The notes: generated by a model from the sequence alone, not told the origin. DNA of 64,000 nt from Coprinus comatus (GCA_034638255.1 JAWPGT010000003.1:62001-126000); one strand, 5' to 3'. Counted from the first letter of the stretch, positions 48,686 to 60,799 are shown. Numbers and translations: made by a program.

Positions 48686-49241
48686 ATAGCTCAGTGGTGA
48701 GTTTAACATTTTTATGGCTCATAAAACATATAACCTTTGTGTTTATTGATATCTGTATGACAGGTATTTACAATATGTTGTTTATGGCACATGCCGCCAA
48801 TCCTCAGGCCTCAGTCTTCGTTAATCATCATCCCTGCTTTCATGAACCACCACGCCTACGTGTTACCCTCTGCATGGAACTAAACGCATAGTGTTGCATA
48901 GGCAGTACGAATACACAATAGAGAAGAGTGAGAGCTGCAAATTACCGGAGTCAACACCAAATATTCGTGGTGGAAAGCGTAATGTTCTCCAAGAACATCT
49001 TGTGAGCATTGCAGCCTTATCTCTTCAGCATTCAGCGCTCAGTACTTCGAGGAGTGAGCCTCACCGCTCATCTGGCTTGGGGAACCGACAACGTTATGAT
49101 AAGTTGATCTCCTATCTAGTAGCTCGTGATAATATATGTGGGCCCTCACAAATTTATGGTACAAGTAAGTATGGGCCCCAAAAACAACAATAATATTTAC
49201 ATAATATACGGCATGCACTTGTACATTTTATACCGACTCCC
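48686..49241. other. Gene-free stretch left of the TIR element
   Basis: No supported gene. A stretch resembling a tRNA A box occurs at 48687-48697, but without a B box. An open frame at 48891-49193 has no recognisable content. Confidence 0.4.
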
Positions 49242-49243
49242 TA

Positions 49244-49274
49244 CAGTTGTGGACAAGCGAAATCAACAAGTTTT
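49244..49274 (+). repeat. Left terminal inverted repeat
   Basis: CAGTTGTGGACAAGCGAA then ATCAACAAGTTTT; pairs with the right repeat. Confidence 0.75.
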
Positions 49275-50386
49275 TAGTACATCACCGATCCGTGCGAAAG
49301 TATTGGCAATCGATAGATCTCATTTAGGGCTTCTCTTCACCCAAATTTCATCTAATTCTAACGAGCCGTTCTTCCAGAATCATGTGTTTTATTGCATACA
49401 TAGCCAAAAATTTGGCAGGACGTCAAAAATGTTCCAAAAATTACAAAAGTACCTGTAATTGACTCCAATTAACGAGAAGAGTCCACAGCCGAAGAAAGAA
49501 CCGATTCTATCGAGCGGTTATTACGAAACAAGAAATGCAAGTAAATAATGAATATATTGATGATGCCACCTTTGAGGTTATACACTGTTATAATAATATC
49601 TCAACCACGAAAAAAGACCAAATGAAATATTTCTGGACTTCGTAACCAACCAGGCTCAGTTTCTAGAAAAGAACCAAATCAAAAAAGCGAGTTTATGCTT
49701 GAGAATTCAGAGAACTCTCCCATCATTGCTTCTACAGGAGTGGATATTGAAGAGGTTGGATAGAGAGATGATGAAACACATCCGGGACAACACTCTGATG
49801 ATGTTAGACCATGTTGGGAGAGATTGGTGGTGATGAGGATGTGGGAATAGATGATGAGGAACTTGGAGGGGAGGTTGAAGGTGATTCTTAATTCTATACT
49901 TTGTCTGTCAATAATTAATACTGATAAACTATAAGACTAACACAATTTAACAGTACTGGGGATGGTCAAAATATTGTTACCGACAAACCCCAAAAAGGAC
50001 CTTCAATGATGCAAAAAAGCAGCAATTACAGCTTTTGATTCTTGTCCCACTCAAGTCATTCGAAAATTCATTAATCGGTCCTGGAGATTTATGGATGCCT
50101 AATGCCTATAGGTCTGGTCTTACTGGAAAAGCTGCTGCTTGGGCAGTTAGGAAACAAAAAATCTCATAGATCCATTTCTCAAAGTCTTATGTTGCAGATT
50201 GAGGCGATATACATCATAAAAATACGCACATTTTGTCCACTCAAAGACCCCAAAATTTTGGCAGTCACAAAAAGTTGTGGGAAATTTATGAAAAGTCCGT
50301 CTTTCGCTTCCTTTTCGAGTCCCAAGTAACCTGACAAAAATTGGAGTGATTTCCATGAGCCGTTCGTGAGAAAATTCACTTTATAT

Positions 50387-50416
50387 AAAATTGTTGAGTT
50401 CGCTTGTCCACAACTG
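50387..50416 (-). repeat. Right terminal inverted repeat
   Basis: On the minus strand CAGTTGTGGACAAGCGAA then CTCAACAATTTT, nearly identical to the left end. Confidence 0.75.
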
Positions 50417-50418
50417 TA

Positions 50419-50992
50419 CCGACGCTTGACTCACCACTGATGAGAGTAGTATGATACATTTAAGGATATATGAATTTATTAGGGCCACCAGGGCCACCTA
50501 TGTATCTGTTCTCAAATGTTATAGGTTGCTATCCCATTGTATTGTACATAACCAGGTTCGCGGTACCATTCGCGCATTAAAGCCACGGAGGCCTCATAGC
50601 AGACGACATCTTCGATGACCTTCTCTTGCCAGTGCTCGGTTGCTATTTTGAGATTAGCAAGGAGCAACAGAAGGGGACACAACTTACATTTGTCACCGGT
50701 TGCTCGCAATGGCATTTCAACAGGTTTGACTTGTTATAATAACGGATATGAAGCAATGAACAGAAGTCTTAAGAACATACAATATAGACTGGGATAAGTA
50801 TATTCTCACTTTCACATCAACCTCTGGCCCCTAACTTCTGTCTTCCTCGCCCCTGCGTAAAGTGACCTCGGTTTTATGGCTATTCCACTTATGGCGAAGC
50901 CTTAAATCATATAAATCGACCAGATTCAGTGGAGTGCTCAGGACCCGGTTGCCTCACCAGACCTCAAGCCCTCACCTCCCAAGTACACCACT
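50419..50992. other. Stretch between TIR element and MFS gene
   Basis: Mostly AT-rich. Holds a possible small minus-strand gene (50512-50715). The last 200 bp before 50993 probably contain the MFS promoter. Confidence 0.4.
50512..50715 (-). CDS. Possible small two-exon protein (52 aa)
   Basis: From ATG at 50715: MPLRATGDK, then a 46-47 nt intron with a GTAAGT donor and an AATAG acceptor, then STEHWQEKVIEDVVCYEASV and ALMREWYREPGYVQYNGIAT, ending YNI. The splice signals are good and the frame stays open either way. No family was recognised. Could equally be chance. Confidence 0.3.
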   Translation of the reverse strand: MPLRATGDKCKLCPLLLLLANLKIATEHWQEKVIEDVVCYEASVALMREWYREPGYVQYNGIATYNI

Positions 50993-53027
50993 ATGGAGAA
51001 GAAGAATTCGTTCTTATCTCTAAAATTGGAACAGGCTTTCTCTGGATTCGACCACAGCAGGACTTGTATCATCACCAATGCTACCTCTGATGAAACAGCT
51101 GCGAAGCTGGAGAAGTCGGTTTGGTGGAAAATGGACCTGTATATCATACCTATGGCTACCATGTTCTATCTCTTGTCTTGGTTGGTGAGTGAGATAATGC
51201 CAGATTTGGGTTCCTTTAAGGTGCAAAAGTAAAACTGTGCCATATACCCTGTAGGATCGTACCAACTTGGGAAATGCCAGAGTAGCTGGACTTCAGAATG
51301 ACTTGCAGCTATCACCAAAGCAGGTATGTTTGCACATAGTAATAGTCTCACTCGATTTAGGGAACGTAATTGACTTTCCATGATAGTATAGCATAGCGCT
51401 TACTGTCACTTTCATGTAAGTACTAAGTAGCGGGAAAATTATAGAGGGTCATTTAAGATATTTCAGCCCATACATCCTTACCGAACTCCCTTCCAATCTC
51501 CTCCTAAGGGTCAACTTATTTCCTCCAGTTTATTATAGAAAATGCTGAACCAAGGATATGCAGGTTATTGGCCCAAAATTACTTTTACCTTCCCTTATGC
51601 TGGGATGGGGGATCGCCACCACATTACAAGGTTAGTAGTTTGAAAACTAGGACAATGCCAGTTTTTTCCATATTGATAGTTCCTGTAGGTTTGGTAAAGA
51701 ATTATACAGGTCTCCTTGTCTGTCGTTTTTTCATTGGATTCTTCGAAGGAGGACTTCTCCCTGGCCTTGTGTTATATCTCTCACTGTTTTATCCGCGTAC
51801 ACTATTGCAGACACGGTATGGGATGAGCAACAATCATATTTCTATGATTAATGATGGGTTACGTTTTAGAATCTCCGCTTTCTTTTCCTCAGCATCGTTA
51901 TCGGGGGCTTTTAGCGGCCTGCTCGCAACTGCTATTACGAAAATGGGAGGGAGAGGAGGCCGTCCAGCATGGGCATGGATCTTCATTCTTGAAGGTTTAT
52001 TCACTGTTATATTCGCCATCATTTCTTTTTGGGTTCTTCCATCTACACCTCAAGATGCTAAGTTCTTGTCTCTACAAGAAAAGGATTATGTTTTGGCGAG
52101 ACTCAAGGAGGATGGTGCCATGAACGACGAAACACACGGTAGATTCTGCTGGCCAGAGGTTGGTAGAGCATTCCAGCTTCCTCATATCTGGCTTTTATTT
52201 TTTGTTTACTTCTTTAATGGTGAGTGGCGTTGCGATTAGCTGTATTTGCTGATTGACAGGAAAGATAGGCACCATTGTATATTCATTTGGATAGTGGGTC
52301 TCTTTATTGTATGATGAAGGTAGATAAATGCTTATGATCCGCCCATTAGTTTTGCACCATCGATGGTCCAGTCTCTTGGCTTTTCCCCCAGCCATACTCA
52401 ACTTTTGAGTGTTCCGCCATTTGTGGCTGCCTTCTTTTGTATGTCTCATCTGACCACCACTTTACCACTGCAATTATATTGATATGGACCAGTGACTGTA
52501 ACATGTGCTTATTTTGCCGACAAATATCGAGCTCGAGGACTGGTTGGAATTTTCTGTGCCCTGTGTTGTATCACGGGCTTTGCTATGTACCTGGGTATGG
52601 GTCTCTGAGTAATTAATGAAACGGAAACATTTATTGATTAACATAAACGTAACTCAATGCTCTAGGTTCAACGAAGAAGTGGGTTTTATATGGAAGCCTA
52701 TTCCTCACCGTTGGAGGTATCAATTGCTCCTCTCCGGCGCTAGCTGCCTGGCTGGCAAATAACACCGCTCCGCATGTTAGGAGAGCAACTGCTATTGCAT
52801 TCCTTTCCATGGTCACGAATTCCGGTGGTATATTTTCAACCTGGCTTCTTGGTTCGCTCTCGGCCGGGCCCCGATGGACCAAGGCTATGGTCGTCTTTAT
52901 AACGATGAACCTATTTTATCTTTGGAATGAGAATAAGAAAAAGAAGGTTATACGCGAAACGACTATAAAAGAGGACGAACAAAAGGAGCTGGGTGACCGC
53001 AGTGCATGGTATGAATACATACTTTGA
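50993..53027 (+). CDS. MFS transporter, anion:cation symporter family (Dal5/Tna1-like)
   Basis: Proton-coupled uptake of an organic anion such as nicotinate, allantoate or pantothenate; substrate not predictable. Start MEKKNSFLSLKLEQAFSGFD at 50993. Family marks after splicing: WWKMDLYIIPMATMFYLLSW, LDRTNLGNARVAGLQNDL, QYSIALTVTFIPYILTELPS, VCRFFIGFFEGGLLPGLVLY (the MFS motif region), and a cytoplasmic loop ending GRFCWPEVGRAF. Later helices: YFADKYRARGLVGIFCAL, LFLTVGGINCSSPALAAWLA, ATAIAFLSMVTNSGGIFSTW. The last helix looks short (AMVVFITMNLFYLW). It ends RSAWYEYIL, as is usual for the family. Stop at 53025-53027. Confidence 0.85.
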
Positions 53028-53311
53028 TAGACGTGATGCATATCATATTCCAAGCCGCTACTATACCTCCTGTATATATATATGTCTCTATTATGTTACT
53101 TGAGAACTCGTGTAAAACACGCGTTGATAACAGGTGGAACTACCGTAACGACGTCATTTACTGTATATAGGCTTATCGGTCTTTTTTTAAGCGGCCACGT
53201 GATGACAAGAACTAGTATTTGGCATTTTTGCGTTCGGATCGCTTGCTCTTTACCTCCATCACTGGGGTACTCCTCGCCGTATAGTTCATCCCAGGCGGCA
53301 CGACGGCGACC

Positions 53312-56300
53312 ATGATGCTCGATATTGCTATGGCTGTACCGCTGCCTATATTCACCCTTAGAGTTGTGTCTCCAGCACTCCTTTTTGTTACCACCCTATC
53401 ACTTTTGCGTTTGCGCAGCCGACCTCTACCGTCGTCACCTATCACTTCGGTTGTTGTCGCCAATGTCATACCACGCAGGGCTGCTATTCTTTCTCTTTTA
53501 TCCCTAGTTTCTGTGTCTTACTTTCTTGATGGAGCTGCATTTGTTATTTTCGTCATTCTCGACAAATCCTGGCCTAGGAACACTGGTATCGAAATCAATA
53601 CTGTGGTTGGTGTCGCAGGGTTCGCAGGTCTCGCAGCACTTGGAGCATGGAAGGACGTCAACGGTATCACGGTTTGGACACTATACAGGCTTAAGGCAGC
53701 AGTAGCACTCGCTTTGGCTCTAGACGCCGGCTTGGTTGTCTTGCTTGGGTTGAAGGTCCGCGATACACGTAATGGTGAGCATTGGAGTACTCCTCTTTTC
53801 TGTGTCCTTAGTTTTTATCTTTCGTGTAGGTAACCCCCCGCACATTCCTTCTCAAGTGCCTATTCAAGAGTTACTTCACTTCGCTTTCCCGGCTTTCCGG
53901 GTTTTACTTTTGTTTCCATTATTAGCATCGTTTTTGGCTCCACGTGTTGTTTATATGTCTGTTGACACTGGAGAAAGCACTACTGCACAAGCTTCAGACA
54001 CTACTTTCCTTTTACCTCCTGGCTCAACAGCTCAAGCAACCAATGGTGGTTCTGTTTCTCCTCGCGAGGGTAGAAAATATGGAACCTTTAATGATTCTCA
54101 TTCGAACCTTCAATATTCGGCTCCCGCAACGAGGGCAACCACACCTGCACCCTCAATTGCACCTGACAAAGTAAGATGATTATCACATTTTAACACCTGA
54201 CGAGTGTCTGATTCTTGTTATAGCCACCAGTAAAGCCACCGGCTGAGCCAAACTGGTCAGAGATTTGGCGAAGATTTAAACGCATTACACCATATCTTTG
54301 GCCATCGAAAAGTAGATTTTTGCAATTGTTAGCTGTCAGTGGTGTTTCTATATTGTCCGCTTGCTTGGTCACTAATTCGCCCACAGAGTCTCTGCATTAT
54401 GATCTTACTTGTTGAGCGAGTTATCACTGTCGCGGTCCCGGTGATACTTGGAGGGTTGGTGGAGATTTTGGAAGGCCGGTCAGACAAATCTGTGTGGCTG
54501 TTCCTCTTTGGCTATGTTGGTCTTAGATTTTTGCAGGGTAGTGGAGGTCTGGCTGCCGTCCGTGATGTATGTTCATTCCTTCTCACACTTTTGACTAAAC
54601 ATTTATGACCTACTTACTATACAGTCATTGTGGGCACCAGTCATGCAATATTCTGATAGAGGTACATGAACTCATTAAGGAAGGTCCAGCAGAATTCTGA
54701 TTTGCTTTTTAGAAATGTCACAACTATCTTTTGATCACCTTCTCAACCTTTCTTTTGCTTGGCACACCCATCGTAAGACCGGGGAAATTTTACGGGTGTT
54801 AGACCGTGGTGCTGCGATAAATCATACCCTTGAGGTACGTAGACTTAATTGGTACTTGTATAAGTTTGTTAACGCATAACATATAGCTTATTCTGTTCAA
54901 CATCTTGCCAACTTTCATTGATATCAGTGTTGCATTGGTTGTCTTTTGTGTTCTTTTTGATTGGCAGCTGGCAGCGGTCATCTTTTTTGTTATGATGTCG
55001 TATAGTAAGTCACATTCCGATTGATTTTGTTTCCCCACTCATGTGTATTAGTAATTGTAAGCATTCTCCTGACACGTTATCGTACGAAGGTCAGACGTGA
55101 GATGAATGAAAAAGATATGGTGTGTAATTTATTGCATGATCTTGATATCTACTTGCTTACTTCTACCTTAGGTGACTCGCGGTATTCATACTGATTGTTT
55201 GCTCAACTACGAGACGGTCAAATATTTCAGTGGAGAAGAGCACGAAGGTGCAAGGTACCGTGAAGCGGTCGCACAATATCAAGCACTTGAATTCAAGGTC
55301 ATCAGTGAGTGATTCCTACCTACTCTTCGCCTTTCATTTTTGCTCATGTTTTTCTTTTTTGGAATATAGTGTCGCTGAACCTTCTGAATCTTGTTCAAAA
55401 TTTTATCATCACTCTGGGTCTTCTTATTGGTTCCATGATGGTCGCTCATCGCATCATTCAAAATCCTAAGGCTGGTTCAAGGGATTTTGTTATGTTCATT
55501 ACCTATATCACTCAGGTACGCAGGTCTTTTTCGGGAGAATGGTGACATTCTTATTCAAAGAATGAATAGCTCTATGGTCCCCTAAATCAGCTTGGCTACA
55601 TCTATCGTTCCATGAATACTTCACTAATTGACACGGAACGACTTCTGTCACTGTTGAGCCAAGCCACAGAAATTAATGACAAACCTGATGCTCCTGACTT
55701 GGTTGTTACTGATGGTGAAATTGTGTTCGGTACGTGATATATAGATATTCGTTCTCTTCATGTGCTGATCATTTCTTAGACAACGTCAACTTCGCATATA
55801 ACACTAGCAATACTGCCCTGAAAGGCGTGTCTTTTCAAGTTCCAAAGGGATCATCTGTGGCGTTGGTTGGCGAATCTGGAGCCGGAAAGTCGACTATCTT
55901 GAGATTGTTGTATAGATTTTACGACCTTGGTGAGGGTGAAGGCAGGATCCTCATTGATGGCCAGGATATTAGGTTAGCAAGCCGTGTTCATCATTATGAC
56001 ACCCTCGTGGCTAACTTGGCGTCTAGAAATGTCACCCAGAAGAGTCTTCGTCAAGCGATTGGTGTTGTACCTCAGGATCCTATTCTCTTTAACTCGACCA
56101 TTGGCTACAATATCGGGTAAGCCATCAAAATCCTTTGTGTTGGCTGTAATTAATTTCCAAAAGATATGGTAAATTTGGTGCAACTCCAGAAGAAATCGAA
56201 GAAGCTACCAGATCTGCGCAGATGCATGATCGCATCCTATCATTCCCTGACGGTATGTCTTTTGGATAACCTGGAAGTTAATACCTTCTAACTTGGGGGC

Positions 56301-57499
56301 AGGTTACAATACGAAGGTTGGCGAACGTGGCGTGCGTCTAAGTGGTGGCGAAAAGCAACGAGTTGCAATCGCAAGGACCTTGTTGAAGAATCCACCTATT
56401 CTATTGCTTGACGAAGCCACCAGGTGGGTTTTAGTATGTCATAACTTTCTTTGACTAGTATTGAGATGTTTCATCAGCGCTCTTGATACCTCGACGGAAA
56501 AAGACATCCAGAAAGCACTGCAAAATCTAGTTCAAGGTCGCTCTTCCCTTTCAATTGCGCATCGTTTATCAGTGAGTATTTTGACAACTGTTTAACAACA
56601 ATGCCTTAATTGATATTCATAACTGCAGACTGTTGCTAATGCTGACCTGTAAGTTCTTTATCATGTGGAAGAAATTACATATACTAAAAATTTAACTTAG
56701 AATTATCGTTTTGAGGGATGGGCAAATTGCGGAACAGGGAAATTTCAAGGAACTCTTGGCCCTGGATGGCATTTTTGCCTCCATGTGGGCTGACCAAGTA
56801 TCCGCCGCTGAACCTGATCCCTCTCTTGCGGGTAGCAGCATCAGGAAGGGGATTTCGTCTGATCAACCCGAGCCCATTGTCGAAGATGAAGCTTTAATGG
56901 ATATGTTGGATACAGCCGGAGAAGAATCTCGTTTTGTTTCTACTCCAGAACAATTGGCAATTCTTGACTTACCTGCAACGGAAACCATGGGGCACAATGA
57001 CGCTATAGTTGATACTACTAATTCTCCACCAGTCGCGTTCCCTTCCTCACCAGATCCTGATGATGAACCCAACAATCAGATCGAACCAGTGACAGTCGCA
57101 TTCCCTCAAAGTGATCCGCCGCCACCTGAACCTGTCACATTCCCTTCCTCACCTCCCGAGCCTAGCAATAAACCAACCGGTGTTACTTTTGGTGCCGATG
57201 TCAATCCGTCCCGCTCTGAGACGCCGGATCTGGAGTCCGAGCCGAAGCGCAAACGGATCTCCTCTCAGAATTTCCAACGCCTTGCCCGTCGGATCTCTTT
57301 GACCACCAAACGCCAATCATCCTCTATTATTCCCAATATTCCTATTCCTGGACTTAGGCGTGAATCCTCTCCAAGGGTGTCTGTTGATGACCCCCGTAGT
57401 GAAGGAAGCGCGCGAGGCACTGATAGCCCGAGCGGAAGTGTCAAGGATGGAAAGAAGAAGGACAAGAAGGACAAGTCTCGAAAGAGCACACTGCAATGA
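53312..57499 (+). CDS. HMT1-type half ABC transporter (ABCB6/heavy-metal tolerance family)
   Basis: Vacuolar exporter type, in relatives moving metal-thiol or phytochelatin conjugates. The start is taken at ATG 53312 ([17 protein letters not shown]). An N-terminal membrane domain (TMD0) is followed by a Ser/Thr-rich linker, then the ABC membrane domain ([57 protein letters not shown]). Nucleotide-binding domain: Walker [18 protein letters not shown] (55869-55917), Q-loop [13 protein letters not shown], signature [20 protein letters not shown], Walker [21 protein letters not shown] and SIAHRLSTV. After it comes a long disordered tail (56760-57499) with repeated [12 protein letters not shown] units and a Lys-rich end. 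Many short introns, all joins checked in frame. Confidence 0.87.
57020..57200 (+). repeat. Repeated Pro-rich unit in the ABC transporter tail
   Basis: Three related units: [27 protein letters not shown] and [14 protein letters not shown], followed by a partial VTFG. They lie in the disordered C-terminal tail; likely internal duplication. Confidence 0.55.
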
Positions 57500-58003
57500 C
57501 TGAACGATTTTTGATGCCTGCTTCATACATTTTTACGATCTTCATGAATCCATTAACGTTTACTTACCCAAGTAATATATTCTAACGATCATGTTCTGAT
57601 ACTATTACTTGTCTTGTACATACCTGCACATTGATATCCCTATTACACAGCCTCAACTTCAATGGATTATGTCACGTCATGAAATATGTCTGTTCACACA
57701 CGAGTTTTGCAGATTCGCCGGAGAAGGGGCAAGCTGGGCTGAGGCTGGGCTCAAGCACATGCAATGTTGGTTGATCGGGGAAAAAGAGGGCTCTTATTGC
57801 GGAACGTGATGTTCCTAATAGAAGAGGCCGTGGATGCAGTATGGCTGAGGTAAGTGGCGGAGTGTGAATTGTGCCAGAGTCGTATATAAGCCTGGCTGGG
57901 GTGTTAGAGCTTCTCTCAGAACTCTTCCCTTAACCACCAACAGTGTGGTTTTTGTCTCCGAATTTCAGATCGATACCAGTTTCGATTATATACGCCTTCC
58001 ACC
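57500..58003. other. Intergenic region with glycine-rich RBP promoter
   Basis: 3' flank of the ABC gene, then the promoter and leader of the RRM gene. A TATATAAG box lies at 57883-57890. No other gene seen. Confidence 0.55.
57883..57890 (+). promoter_or_regulatory. TATA box of the glycine-rich RRM gene
   Basis: TATATAAG, 114 bp upstream of the start codon at 58004. A clear TATA box is uncommon among fungal genes here and fits a highly expressed gene. Confidence 0.55.
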
Positions 58004-58854
58004 ATGTCCGCCAAAGTTTATGTTGGGTCAGTCTGCGTGCTTGTGCCTGGTTATCGCTAGTGCTTCTCCTGTATCGGGAGGAGCCAGACTAATAATGGTT
58101 CCTGAACTGTGTATAGAAATTTGAGTTGGAATACAACTGATGATACCTTGCGTCAAGTTAGTCTTGGTTTGAAGCGTCGTTGATCTCCTTCTCGTTGGTT
58201 CTTATCGCAGAAAAATTTTCATCTTTAGGCTTTCTCCGACTTTGGAAGTGTTCTTGATGTATGCATTTCGTTCTTCAGACCCGCATTCCCCATGTGTTGT
58301 CGTTTGAGATGTAATCGTGCTGATTGATGTTTAGTCGATCGTCATGCGTGATCGTGATACCGGACGCTCTCGTGGCTTCGGCTTTGTGACTTTTGGCTCC
58401 TCGCAAGAGGCTGATGCTGCCATCAATGGTCTTAACGAGCAAGAGCTCGATGGCCGTCGTATTAAAGTGAACTTGGCCAATGCCAGGCCCAGTATGTTAC
58501 CCTGTCATGTGTGTGAATTTTGATTAACCCGTATGTCATAGGCGGTGGAGGAGGAGGAGGAGGCTACGGCGGTGGCTCTGGCGGCGGAGGCTACTCTGGC
58601 GGTGGAGGCTATTCCGGTGGTGGAGGCTACTCTGGAGGAGGAGGTTACGGAGGAGGAGGTAATAATCCATCGTTTTTTTTAAATCATATCGTATTGACAT
58701 AATGATGCTAGGCCAAGGCGGATACGGTGGAGGCAGCTACCAGGGTGGAGGTAGTGGCGGCTATGGTGGAGGAGGCTATGGTGGAGGTTCTGGCAAGTTT
58801 ACTGATCAGTGAAGAGCATTGCGTTAATCTAACATGTGGACGACAGGTTACTAA
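58004..58854 (+). CDS. Glycine-rich RNA-binding protein (RRM, GRP/CIRP type)
   Basis: One RRM followed by a Gly-rich tail; such proteins bind mRNA, often under cold or stress. Start ATG 58004 (accATG): [21 protein letters not shown] (RNP2 KVYVGNLSW), |[30 protein letters not shown] (RNP1 RGFGFVTF), [27 protein letters not shown]. Then GGGGGGG and repeated GGGY/GGYSG units, with tandem ggtggaggctac-type DNA repeats at about 58545-58660. The end is uncertain: read straight, the last exon ends GSGKFTDQ with a stop at 58810-58812. If a GC-AG intron at 58793-58846 is removed, it ends GGSGY with a stop at 58852-58854. I prefer the latter since Gly/Tyr endings are common. Confidence 0.85.
58793..58846 (+). 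other. Possible GC-AG intron in the RRM gene
   Basis: GCAAGT donor, ctaac branch-like site near 58830, and acceptor gacag; 54 nt. Joining gives GSG|GY then stop. The unspliced reading is also open, so this is only likely. Confidence 0.5.
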
Positions 58855-59234
58855 AGGATGAATTTCCGACTCTTGCTCTATGTTTTCGCTTTTCTACTTC
58901 TCCTTTCACTCTGTTTTGAGGGTTCTCGGACAAGTCTGTACGCGTTCTTTTGATGTCTCGTTGGTTAGTGTTCGATGATCGACCTGTATTCACCGTCGTT
59001 GTATTATAGTATTTGCCTGAGAATTATGATATGCGATCCTGACAGCCACGCAATCTGCCCATTGTTCCCTGAGAATTTATTAGACACCGTATGTCACGTG
59101 CTACCCTATTAAAGCTGTGGACCCTTTAACCAATAAATGCCGTAAACGGAATTCATAACTCGGCCTTTTCCTGGCTTCCCCTTTTCCCACCATCTTCCTT
59201 TGCTCTTTCATCACGGCACTCCTCTTCTCGTAGT
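58855..59234. other. Intergenic region before HMG-box gene
   Basis: Holds an E-box-like CACGTG at about 59096 and a strongly pyrimidine-rich stretch at about 59160-59230 just before the start codon, typical of a fungal core promoter/leader. No gene seen. Confidence 0.5.
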
Positions 59235-60799
59235 ATGGCTGGAGTCGTCAGAAGCGTGCCTTCCCACTCGAATAGATCGTCGGGTGTTGTAAAAGCACCC
59301 AGACCTCCAAATGCCTGGATTATTTATCGTTCAGACAAGATTCACCAGCTTCCTCCGCTCGAACCTGGCCAACCACGACGGGTACAGGCAGAAATCTCAA
59401 AGATGATTTCCAACCTCTGGGCCAATGAACCAGAGGAGACGCGTCAAGTGTATGAACGACGCGCAGAAGAAGCCAAAGCAGCTCATGCTCTAAAGTATCC
59501 CGGATATCGTTTTAAACCGATGAAAAGAGAAGACAAACGCCTTCAGCGTGAATTAGAGGAAAAGAAGCGTCGTGAACAACAGCACAAACCACCCCCTAAT
59601 AGAGTTTCTGTCCCCCCTATTTCTTTCGCTCCCATACCCCACTTCTACATGCAAATGCATACACCAATCAATTTACCCCATCTCACACATTCAATACCCA
59701 ACAATCTTCCTTTTTCCTTTCAATCGTATTATCCATCGCAAGCCCGCTATGGACCAGCCGGTCCTACCCCACCTGTTTCAGCAGCGGCTTCACCTAGCGA
59801 TCCAAGTCCGTCACCAGAACCTACCACTCAGGTCGACGAACCCCGCGAAGACACCGCATCGATATATAAAAGCACACCTGCGACCAGCGTGGATTTTGCA
59901 CAACAATGCACCGCATTGCCTGCCACCACTACACATACTACTTTGAACATGGTATCCAATCCCTATCCACCATCATTTAATTCCACTGGCTTTGCAAGTG
60001 GGCAAGAATGGTCTCAACTTCAGGAACCATTGTCTGCCACGGGCACTGCAACAACTAATGGGACATTGACCCCGGCGATTACTCCTAGCCACATATGGCA
60101 GGAGCTCCCTTTAATCCCACAGCAACAGGTTGAACAACACAAATCCTTGTCGAGCCAAGTAATGGTGCCGGTAAGTAAAGAGATGAATAATTTAATTTAC
60201 TCATTGAACTAACAGCCTTGCAGGGTGCCGTAAACTTCCAGATTAACTTGTTAGATTTCCAAACTACTCCCAACGCGGATGCTCTTGCTGGAATGACGAA
60301 CGATCCTTCTGCCTTCGGTTTCAACATTGAAACTAACCAGCTTCTCCCACCCAGCGAAGAGCTTGAACTTGCGATAGGCGACTTCGCTCCTATAGATTTC
60401 ACCACGCTTCCTCCGGATTTTTACCAATACTGTGACCCGGACAGTTTTGGCTTCTCCTTGGATAGTAACCAGCAATCAGGTTATCTAATGCAACCAGGCA
60501 TGGATGCTACTATTCATTTGCAGAGTGCAGACGATTTTTCTTCGAATAATGTTTCCTATAATCCAGACGATTACCTCAACTACGGGCCGTCCATGGGCTA
60601 TACCGAAACCATTGATCCACCGCCCATACCTGCCAGTGAAGCGGTGTCTGTACCGTCGATGACATATGTGCCTCCATCTGGTGCGGGAAGCTCTTCCTAT
60701 CGTCGTGTTGGTGGGTCATGGAACAAGCATTTTGGGAAGTCGCCGACACCCAGCCCACCCAAGACGTTGGGTCTAACTTATTCTCATTCTCACCGCTGA
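59235..60799 (+). CDS. HMG-box transcription factor (MATA_HMG type)
   Basis: Two exons, 59235-60170 and 60224-60799, joined as VMVP|GAVNFQ; 503 aa. Start MAGVVRSVPSHSNRSSGVVK. The HMG box is residues about 20-95: APRPPNAWIIYRSDKIHQ, EISKMISNLWANEPEETRQV, YERRAEEAKAAHALKYPGY, RFKPMKR. The PRPPNAWIIYR start and YPGYRFKP end are typical of the fungal MATA/Prf1 group. A coiled, basic segment follows (KRLQRELEEKKRREQQHKPP), then a long Pro/Ser/Gln-rich activation-type region. In mushrooms and smuts such factors regulate mating and dikaryon genes, but the group is large and a mating role here is inference. Confidence 0.85.

Larger units (their letters stand above)
49242..50418. mobile_element. Non-autonomous DNA transposon (Tc1/mariner-like), TA target duplication
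   Basis: Begins and ends with TA (49242-49243 and 50417-50418), then inverted repeats starting CAGTTGTGGACAAGCGAA. Left repeat 49244 onward and right repeat 50416 downward match over about 30 bp with one substitution and one small gap. CAGT ends flanked by TA are typical of Tc1/mariner-superfamily elements. The interior (about 1.1 kb) is AT-rich and has no intact transposase; short open frames inside are broken. An acidic stretch near 49825-49890 might be a relic of coding DNA, but I could not assign it. Confidence 0.65.

Noticed and set aside
48687..48697. tRNA A-box-like string (TAGCTCAGTGG)
   Set aside because: No B box (GGTTCGA-type) and no cloverleaf downstream; isolated chance match.
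48891..49193. 100 aa open frame on the plus strand
   Set aside because: No recognisable features, no splice support, poor start context; treated as chance.
58545..58660. CRISPR-like short repeats
   Set aside because: Coding Gly/Tyr repeats of the RRM protein; eukaryotic genome, no spacers.
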